Below, piece after piece: positions 1 through 5,485 of a DNA stretch of 19,924 bases (its first letter is position 1; every line of letters starts with the position of its first letter). Position numbers and translations under genes: made by a program. This stretch comes from JANLTP01 sp031363055 (GTDB taxonomy: Bacteria > Pseudomonadota > Gammaproteobacteria > Burkholderiales > Burkholderiaceae_E), in assembly GCA_031363055.1 (NCBI GenBank), contig JANLTP010000091.1, positions 1 to 19,924 on the forward strand, read 5' to 3'. The notes below the pieces were generated by a model, which was given only the letters and a program-made list of their open reading frames with translations, was not told the origin of the DNA and did not search any database.

Positions 1-141
1 ATGCTACGCAACACTGACCACGCAGCGCCGGTCACGATCGCCGAAACCAGCGGTCACGATACCGAAACGCTCGCTCACGTCGCTCCGTGACAAACGGTCA
101 CGATAGACCGAAATCATCGGTCACATTCGCCGAAATACGCA
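1..141. mobile_element. Right end of an IS21-like insertion sequence (element continues left of the window)
   Basis: Four related copies of a motif of the form CGGTCACGAT...CCGAAA are spaced along 29-135. Multiple terminal repeats of this kind are typical of IS21-family ends. The last copy is followed by TACGCA at 136-141, so the element would end in CA, matching the TG...CA termini of that family. Right after it begins sequence that reads, on the minus strand, as the start of an IS66 tnpB, so the boundary is set by an interrupted gene. No istA or istB is visible because the body lies outside the window. Family assignment is from motif memory, not a search. Confidence 0.55.
29..135. repeat. 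Four-copy terminal repeat array of the IS21-like end
   Basis: Copies lie at 29-46, 51-67, 95-113 and 118-135. Each has CGGTCACGAT (CGGTCACATT in the last) followed after 0-3 bases by CCGAAA. Spacing is irregular (4, 27 and 4 bases between copies), and the copies are all in the same orientation. They would be transposase binding sites. Confidence 0.7.
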
Positions 142-143
142 AC

Positions 144-194
144 CACCGGCTCGCGACACAAATACACCGAATCGATCTGGCTACCCGGGTGCAT
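144..194 (-). pseudogene. IS66 tnpB fragment, cut off after 17 codons
   Basis: The minus strand reads MHPGSQIDSVYLCREPV, which resembles the start of the IS66 accessory protein TnpB (usual form ...VYL..EPVDMRK). Its ATG at 194-192 overlaps the TGA of the upstream tnpA remnant as TGATG, the usual coupling in IS66. Reading similarity stops at codon 17, exactly where the IS21-like end begins, so an insertion truncated it. Only a 5' stub remains. Confidence 0.6.
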
Positions 195-566
195 CAGCGC
201 TCGTCCTTCAGCGCATCGCTCAGCTCCACCAACCAGGCCACCGACGGCAACTGCTTGAACTCAACACTCACCGCCGCCGACACTCTAACAACCGCCTGCG
301 CTGCACCCGATGCCGACGATGGCATCGCCTCGCCAGCCTTCACCTGCAGCGCTACGAACTTCGCTGCGCCCGCCGGCGGCACCGACCACGGCGGCGTCGG
401 CGACTTCATGATCGCGAGCTTGCGCCGCCACCAGCCCAGACTGTGTACCGACACACCTCGTTGCCTCGCGAATTCCGTCAGCGATTTGCCTTCGGCCGCC
501 AGCTCCTGCAACAACGGCTCCCAGTAGGACTGGCCTTGGCCCTTGTTTTGAATCTACATGATCCAT
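194..566 (-). pseudogene. IS66-family tnpA remnant, frameshifted near its start
   Basis: The minus-strand reading frame ending at 194 contains SYWEPLLQELAAEGKSLTEF followed by ARQRGVSVHSLGWWRRKL, the N-terminal helix-turn-helix signature of IS66 TnpA (W...L..F..SG.S...F.R..GVS..S...WRRKL). The tail is a low-complexity Ala/Val stretch of the usual kind. A good Shine-Dalgarno site (AAGGAG) precedes an ATG at 566, but that frame reads MDHVDSKQGP and does not join the TnpA frame. The TnpA frame itself meets TAG at 554-556. A near-duplicate AAGGGCC/AAGGCC at the joint suggests a 7-base gain broke the frame. About 110 residues remain. Probably dead. Confidence 0.65.
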
Positions 567-599
567 CACTCCTTCATCTCAATGTACGAAGTTTGGTTT

Positions 600-1120
600 A
601 CTTCGTGCATCGGTTCAAGGGCGTGGTTCGTGGAGCACTTACAGTCTTGCGCGACGGCGACAACAGACGGCAAGCAGCGCGCCGAGTGGGTGCAGTTGCG
701 AAAGGGCGTGGCGTATCTGTTTCGCTACCGTGAGGTCCCGTTACAGGCCAACGCCCGTCTGTTACCGTTGACTTGATGCCCTGGCTGTCGTGGATGATCC
801 CACGCAGGGCAAGCAGGCGAGCACTGCCTGCACGGCTTCACCAACCGCGACATGCGCTCAAGGCTGAAGTCCACACAGTTACTGCGCGCGTGCGCAGATG
901 ATCCAAAGAAGGCCAGTACCATGGTTGGCCGGTGCTTCAGGCGCCTGCACTCCCACGGCCTGATCGCCAATATTCCGCGAACGCGTCGATGGCGAGTCAC
1001 TCACTACAGCCGCAATGTCATGGGCACTTCGCTCTACCTGCGCGTACAGCACTTCCCCAATGTCTGCTCCGGGATTATGCACTGGTCATCTTCGCTAAAA
1101 ACAAAGAAGTCACGGAGAAA
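600..1120 (+). pseudogene. Decayed gene of a conserved hypothetical family with a C-terminal winged helix
   Basis: No intact gene occupies this interval. One frame reads QANARLLPLT, stops at a TGA near 774, and resumes around 835 as LHGFTNRDMRSRL with FRRLHSHGLIANIPRTRRWR further on. A neighbouring frame in between reads DALAVVDDPTQGKQA. These pieces resemble, in order, a widespread hypothetical protein with ANxRYLxALAVVDDPT, GFxNRDLR and LRxHGLIxxxPxTxRYxVT motifs, the last being a winged helix. The break, the frame changes and the missing segment between the second and third pieces indicate a pseudogene. Family recognition is from memory; start and end are approximate. Confidence 0.4.
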
Positions 1121-1126
1121 GAATCT

Positions 1127-1258
1127 ATGCTCCGTTTGAAATTCGTATCCTCTACCTTCAAAGCGGCATTCGGCGTTATAGTCTGGGTTTCAAGCTGGAT
1201 AGTGGCATTCGAGTCTGCTTCATCCGAAATGCAAGGCGGAGCATCAGTTTTTCCTTAG
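1127..1258 (+). CDS. Possible 43-residue membrane or leader peptide
   Basis: An ATG at 1127 follows GGAG at 1114-1117 with a nine-base spacer, a good ribosome-binding arrangement. The peptide begins MLRLKFVSSTFKAAFGVIVW and continues with a hydrophobic stretch and a short polar tail, so it has a basic N-terminus and one potential membrane segment. It ends 14 bases before the start of the CooC-like gene and would be co-transcribed with it. It matches no family I recognise. It may be a real small protein, a leader peptide, or the remains of a truncated exported protein left by the neighbouring rearrangements. Confidence 0.35.
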   Translation: MLRLKFVSSTFKAAFGVIVWVSSWIVAFESASSEMQGGASVFP

Positions 1259-1272
1259 CGGAGTTGAAATCC

Positions 1273-2106
1273 ATGAAAATTGCAACCGTAGGCAAAGGCG
1301 GATCCGGCAAGACTACGCTGGCCGGAACCCTGGCACGTGTATTGGCCGAAAACGGCTGCAAGGTGCTGGCGATTGATGGCGATCCGAATCCGAATCTGGC
1401 GCTGACCCTGGGCATGCCACCCGAGGAGGCCGACAAGATCAGGAATATACCGTCTAGCGTCATCGACTTGCGCGAGCAGAGCGACGGTACGCGCAAGTTG
1501 CAAATGACGCTATCGCACGAAGAGTTGATCGGACAATACGCAGCGGCCGCACCGGCCGGCATCGAGCTGATTCTTATGGGCAAGCCCGCCGACGGCAGCG
1601 CGGGCAGCGGTTGCATGTGCGCCTCGCACCGCGCGGTTCGCGGACTGATTGCCGAGATGAGCGGCTATGGCGAATACACGATTACCGACATGGAGGCCGG
1701 CCTCGAGCATCTGAAGCGCGGCACGGCCCGCAACGTCGACGCCATGTTGGTGGTGATCGAACCGTACTTCCGGTCGATGGAGGCTGCCGCACGCACCTTC
1801 GTGCTGGCGCGCGAGCTGCAAATTCCGCATCTCTACGCGGTCGCCAACAAAGTCAAAAACGACGACGACCAGGCGGCCATCGACGAGTTTTGCCGCAAGC
1901 ATGATATGCCGCAGATCGCCTCGGTACCCGATGAGCCGCTGTTCGGCGAAGCCGAGCGGCGCGGTTTGGCACCCTTCGATTTTGCCCCTGACAGCGCGGC
2001 GATCCTTGCAGTGCGCGGTTTGGCGGCCCGACTCAAGGAGCTCGCCATGCCGGTCGCTGAAGCCGGCGCAGACGGTGCCCATTTGTCGGCACGTCTGCGC
2101 AGATGA
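1273..2106 (+). CDS. CooC-like nickel-insertion P-loop ATPase
   Basis: This 277-residue cytoplasmic protein belongs to the SIMIBI ATPases (CooC/NifH/MinD). It starts MKIATVGKGGSGKTT, so the deviant Walker A motif lies at residues 7-15. DGDPNPNLAL follows at about residue 37. A CxC pair (Cys114, Cys116) sits just before a leucine-rich helix, and DMEAGLEHLKRGT follows. The CxC motif is the metal-binding site that bridges the CooC dimer, and CooC is known for ATP-dependent nickel insertion into CO dehydrogenase. No CO dehydrogenase is present here, and the neighbours are hydrogenase maturation genes, so a role in nickel delivery to the hydrogenase is inferred. I chose the ATG at 1273 because GGAG at 1260-1263 precedes it by nine bases; an in-frame TTG at 1264 is less likely. 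It converges on hypE. Confidence 0.85.
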   Translation: MKIATVGKGGSGKTTLAGTLARVLAENGCKVLAIDGDPNPNLALTLGMPPEEADKIRNIPSSVIDLREQSDGTRKLQMTLSHEELIGQYAAAAPAGIELILMGKPADGSAGSGCMCASHRAVRGLIAEMSGYGEYTITDMEAGLEHLKRGTARNVDAMLVVIEPYFRSMEAAARTFVLARELQIPHLYAVANKVKNDDDQAAIDEFCRKHDMPQIASVPDEPLFGEAERRGLAPFDFAPDSAAILAVRGLAARLKELAMPVAEAGADGAHLSARLRR

Positions 2107-2119
2107 GACCGGTTCGGCC

Positions 2120-2156
2120 CTGATTGCGTCACCGTGCGTTAGCCGTCGTCAATCAG
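2120..2156. terminator. Weak inverted repeat between convergent genes
   Basis: CTGATTG at 2120-2126 pairs with CAATCAG at 2150-2156, with a 23-base loop, in the 46-base gap between the CooC-like gene and hypE. The right arm overlaps the hypE stop codon. No T-run follows on either strand, so it is at best a weak bidirectional terminator. Confidence 0.25.
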
Positions 2157-3226
2157 CAGATTCGCGGTAGTTGCTCGCCGATAAGTGTATCGACCAGACG
2201 CTCGCCACCAAATCTGGTTCGCAGGACGACGCAGCCGGGCGGACCGGCCCTGACCGAGCCAATCCGTGCGGCCTCGCGACCGGCCGGATGGGTACGCATT
2301 GCCTGCAGCACTGCAGCGGCACTGTCGGCCGGAACCACGGCGACCAGCTTGCCTTCGTTGGCAAAGTACAGCGGGTCCAGGCCCAGGATCGCACACAGGC
2401 CTTTGACGTCGTCGCGAACCGGTATGCCAGCCTCCTCGAGGTACATGCAGACCTTGCTCGCTTGCGCGAATTCGTTGAGCACGGTCGCAAGCCCACCGCG
2501 CGTCGCGTCGCGCAAACAACGGATATCAGGGCAGACTGCGAGCATGGCCTGCACCAGACCGTGCAATGACTGGCAATCGCTGCGCACTGACAATTCCAGC
2601 GCAAGGTCGCCACGCGCCTGCAGAATTGCCGCGCCGTGGTCGCCGAGGTTGCCGTTCACCAGTACCTCATCGCCGGGACGGGCGCGATTGGCGGCAATCT
2701 CTACGCCGCGCGCGATTACACCGATGCCACTGGTGTTGATGAACAGTTTGTCGGCGGCACCACGATTCACGACCTTGGTGTCACCGGTGACGATCGCCAC
2801 GCCGGCCGCGCTCGCTGCGCGTTGCATCGATGACGCGACGCGGCGCACGGTCTCGATCGGCAATCCCTCTTCGAGAATCACACTACAACTCAGATAAAGC
2901 GGGCGCGCGCCGCTCATGGCCAAATCGTTGACCGTGCCGTTGACCGCCAGGCTGCCGATGTCACCTCCGGGAAAAAATAACGGATGCACGACATACGAGT
3001 CGGTGGTGAATGCGAGCCGATCGCCGCGTGCCGCCAGCTCGGCAATATCGAGGCGCGCTTGATCTTCGAGCCGATCGGATCGTTGATTGCCGAAACATTC
3101 GAGAAACACCTCGTCGATCAATTCGTGCATCGCCTGGCCGCCGCCGCCGTGCGCCATGGTGATCGTCGTACCGTGTACCTTGCCACGTCGGCGGCCTAGC
3201 GGCGGCTCGAGCGGGCCCTCGTTCAT
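2153..3226 (-). CDS. hypE: Hydrogenase maturation protein HypE
   Basis: HypE dehydrates the carbamoyl group placed by HypF on its C-terminal cysteine, giving the thiocyanate that donates CN- to the iron of the [NiFe] centre. The 357-residue product has the family landmarks: HGGGGQAMHELIDEVF near residue 30, DSYVVHPLFFPGGDIG near 85, VNDLAMSGARP, GDTKVV, and ATRGGLATVLNEFA. It ends in PRIC, the invariant terminal cysteine that carries the modification. An open frame extends upstream of 3226, but homology begins shortly after MNEGPLEPP. The ATG at 3226 also overlaps the hypD stop as ATGA, so that start is preferred. Last gene of the hyp operon. Confidence 0.95.
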   Translation of the reverse strand: MNEGPLEPPLGRRRGKVHGTTITMAHGGGGQAMHELIDEVFLECFGNQRSDRLEDQARLDIAELAARGDRLAFTTDSYVVHPLFFPGGDIGSLAVNGTVNDLAMSGARPLYLSCSVILEEGLPIETVRRVASSMQRAASAAGVAIVTGDTKVVNRGAADKLFINTSGIGVIARGVEIAANRARPGDEVLVNGNLGDHGAAILQARGDLALELSVRSDCQSLHGLVQAMLAVCPDIRCLRDATRGGLATVLNEFAQASKVCMYLEEAGIPVRDDVKGLCAILGLDPLYFANEGKLVAVVPADSAAAVLQAMRTHPAGREAARIGSVRAGPPGCVVLRTRFGGERLVDTLIGEQLPRIC

Positions 3227-4434
3227 GACGGCAATCGTGCAGCACTGGATTGCGATCCAGGCGACGACGACGGTATCGACGCGGGTGAAACAGCCGTTGA
3301 TGAAGCGCGCGACGCACGCACCACGTGCACGCGCGCATAGCTGTATTGTGCCGCGCAGGCACCTTCCGAGGAGACCATCAGCGCACCGATCGGGGTTTGC
3401 GGGGTGCAGGCAGTGCCGAACACCTTGCACTCCCAGGGTTTGATCACACCTTTCAGAACCTCGCCGCATTGGCATGACTTCGGATCAGCGATCTGCAGGT
3501 TCGGCACGGCGAATCGACGCTCGGCGTCGAAGGCTGCGAACTCCTCCCGAATGCGCACGCCCGAATGATCGATCGATCCCAGGCCGCGCCACTCGAAGAA
3601 TTCGCGCAATTCGAACACGCGCGCGAGCGCCGCCAGTGCTTGTGCGTTGCCAGCGGACGGGGCCGCCCGCGAATACTGATTCTCGACTTCACAGCGACGC
3701 TCGGCGAGCTGCTTGACCAGCATCCAGATCGATTGCAGGATATCGATCGGCTCGAAGCCGGCAACGACCACCGGCTTGCGATAGTGCGCTGCGATGAACT
3801 GATATGGCCATACGCCGATGACCATGCTGACATGGCCGGGGCCCAGGAAGCCGTCGAGCAGCAATTCGGGCGAGTCGAGCACTGCCTTGATGGTCGGAAT
3901 AATCGTGATGTGATTGCAAAACACCGAGAAGTTATCGATCGCCTCGGCATGCGCGCGCAGCAGCGTGAACGCCGTGCTCGGCATCGTCGTCTCGAATCCG
4001 AGTCCGAAAAAGATCACCTTCCGGCGCGGGTTGTCACGCGCTAGCTGCAAAGCGTCGAGCGGCGAATAGACCATGCGCACATCGGCGCCGTCGGCACGCG
4101 CCTGCAACAGGCTTTTGCGCGAACCGGGCACCCGCATTGCATCACCGAAGGTCGCGAATATGACATCGGGCTGCTCGGCCAGCGCGACGCAGTCGTCGAC
4201 GCGACCCATCGGCAACACACAGACAGGGCAACCCGGACCGTGTACGAGTTCGATCGAGTCGGGCAACATCGCTTCGATGCCGTACTTGAAAATGGTATGC
4301 GTATGACCGCCGCAGACTTCCATGAGTTGCAATGGATGACTGCGGTGCGTGGCCAACCGGTCGGCGATTGTCGCGATCTGTTTTTGGAGTGCGCGCGCCT
4401 GGGTCGGATCCTGAAATTCGTCGACGTATTTCAT
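3223..4434 (-). CDS. hypD: Hydrogenase maturation protein HypD
   Basis: HypD is the [4Fe-4S] scaffold on which, with HypC, the Fe(CN)2CO unit is assembled. The 403-residue protein starts MKYVDEFQDP. It shows the catalytic CGGHTHTIFKYGIE (Cys41), HGPGCPVCVLP (Cys69, Cys72), FGLGFETTMP, GFEPIDILQSIW, and the C-terminal iron-sulfur region CQCGEVLKGV...PWECKVFGTACTP...SSEGACAA. Typical HypD ends soon after that last motif; here about 35 further residues rich in Ser, Ala and Pro follow before the stop. Both ends overlap neighbours as ATGA (SIS gene upstream, hypE downstream), so translational coupling is likely. An in-frame ATG further upstream lies inside the SIS gene and is rejected. Confidence 0.95.
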   Translation of the reverse strand: MKYVDEFQDPTQARALQKQIATIADRLATHRSHPLQLMEVCGGHTHTIFKYGIEAMLPDSIELVHGPGCPVCVLPMGRVDDCVALAEQPDVIFATFGDAMRVPGSRKSLLQARADGADVRMVYSPLDALQLARDNPRRKVIFFGLGFETTMPSTAFTLLRAHAEAIDNFSVFCNHITIIPTIKAVLDSPELLLDGFLGPGHVSMVIGVWPYQFIAAHYRKPVVVAGFEPIDILQSIWMLVKQLAERRCEVENQYSRAAPSAGNAQALAALARVFELREFFEWRGLGSIDHSGVRIREEFAAFDAERRFAVPNLQIADPKSCQCGEVLKGVIKPWECKVFGTACTPQTPIGALMVSSEGACAAQYSYARVHVVRASRASSTAVSPASIPSSSPGSQSSAARLPS

Positions 4435-5162
4435 GGTTGCGTTTCTTGCTGCGCTTGGGGAAGCGGCTGCGGCTGGGCCAATAACGTATGCACGAGATCC
4501 CAAAGTATGTGATAGGCGAGCACATGTGTCTCCTGGATCCGGTGAATGCTGTCACTCGGCACGACCAGGCAATGCGTGAGACCGGCACTACGTGCCATCA
4601 ACCCGCCATCGGCACCGCACAGCCCGATGGTAACCAGACCCAGTTTATGTGCCGTCTCGAACGCAGCGAGCAGACTTTGCGAATTGCCGCTGGTTGAGAC
4701 GCCGATCAGCGCGTCACCGGCGCGTGCTAGCGCGATCAACTGGCGCACGAACACATGGCTGTAGCCGACATCGTTGGCGACGGCGCTGAGCGTGGCGACA
4801 TCAGCAACCAGATTGACTGCCGGCAACGCTGGTCGACCCGTCGTAACCGGGTGCAAGAACTCGACCGCGATATGCGCGGCATCGCAACTCGAGCCGCCGT
4901 TGCCCATGCAGAACAACCGACCGCCCACCCGGTAGACGCCTGCGATGGCACGTGCCGTGGCAAGCAGGTGCGTGGCGTTGTGCGCGAAGAATGCGCGCTT
5001 CGCCTCTATGCTGTGCTGCATCTTCTGGCTGATCGACTCGAGCAGCGTCGCATCGAGCGACAACGACTGTGCTGGCGCGCTCCCGGCTTGCGTCGCTGGG
5101 GACGCAGGCGCAACCGACAAGAACGGATAGAGTGCTTGCAGGTTGGGATCGACGCCACTCAT
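4431..5162 (-). CDS. SIS-domain sugar-phosphate isomerase, GmhA-like
   Basis: This 243-residue protein is related to sedoheptulose-7-phosphate isomerase (GmhA). After a poorly conserved N-terminus of about 35 residues it has a helical region and the SIS fold. Visible motifs are GNGGSSCDAAHIAVEFL, with the Glu expected for catalysis, VSTSGNSQSLLAAFETA and VPSDSIHRIQETHVLAYH, with the matching His. Both catalytic positions of GmhA seem kept, so it may be an active isomerase. It sits in the middle of the hyp operon, nine bases after hypC and with an ATGA overlap into hypD. No other heptose or LPS gene is nearby. Its role in hydrogenase production is unknown; a sugar-phosphate or regulatory ligand function is possible. 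Confidence 0.85.
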   Translation of the reverse strand: MSGVDPNLQALYPFLSVAPASPATQAGSAPAQSLSLDATLLESISQKMQHSIEAKRAFFAHNATHLLATARAIAGVYRVGGRLFCMGNGGSSCDAAHIAVEFLHPVTTGRPALPAVNLVADVATLSAVANDVGYSHVFVRQLIALARAGDALIGVSTSGNSQSLLAAFETAHKLGLVTIGLCGADGGLMARSAGLTHCLVVPSDSIHRIQETHVLAYHILWDLVHTLLAQPQPLPQAQQETQP

Positions 5163-5171
5163 CGGAATGGC

Positions 5172-5462
5172 TCAGCGATGCGCGGCCGACGCGGCCGCGA
5201 ACATCGATTCGAGCTCGCCTTCGATGGCGCCGAGCGCGGCAAGTAGCGCCAGAGTTTTGGCGGCTTCCTGCTCATCGATTCGGCTCATTGCGAAACCGAC
5301 GTGAATCAACACCCATTCACCGACGCACGACTCGATCGGATGTTCGGCATCGACGATACACGAGAGATTGACTTCGCGCCGTGCGCCGCTGACATCGACC
5401 AGCGCCAAGCAATTGGCGGCATCGGTAATTTGAACGACCTGCGCAGGGATACAAACACACAT
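5172..5462 (-). CDS. hypC: Hydrogenase maturation chaperone HypC
   Basis: HypC/HupF-family chaperone of 96 residues that partners HypD in building the iron cofactor and then carries it to the large subunit. The essential Cys2 is present (MCVCIPAQVV; the common form is MCLAIPG). The rest follows the small beta-barrel pattern, with VDVSGARREVNLSC, then VGEWVLIHVGFAMSRID and the EEA-type helix EQEAAKTLALL. An extra Cys4 is unusual but not disruptive. The tail of about 20 residues beyond that helix is Ala-rich. It lies 23 bases after hypF and 9 bases before the SIS gene, within one operon. Confidence 0.93.
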   Translation of the reverse strand: MCVCIPAQVVQITDAANCLALVDVSGARREVNLSCIVDAEHPIESCVGEWVLIHVGFAMSRIDEQEAAKTLALLAALGAIEGELESMFAAASAAHR

Positions 5463-5485
5463 GACTGGATCGAACCTCGATTTGA

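Noticed and set aside
29..135. Regular repeats that might be a CRISPR array
   Set aside because: Only four short copies with unequal spacers (4, 27 and 4 bases), and they abut an interrupted IS66 gene; they fit insertion-sequence terminal repeats better.
3227..3475. Extension of hypE upstream to an ATG at 3475
   Set aside because: It would lie entirely in the 3' end of hypD in another frame, with no HypE similarity; the ATGA overlap start at 3226 fits better.
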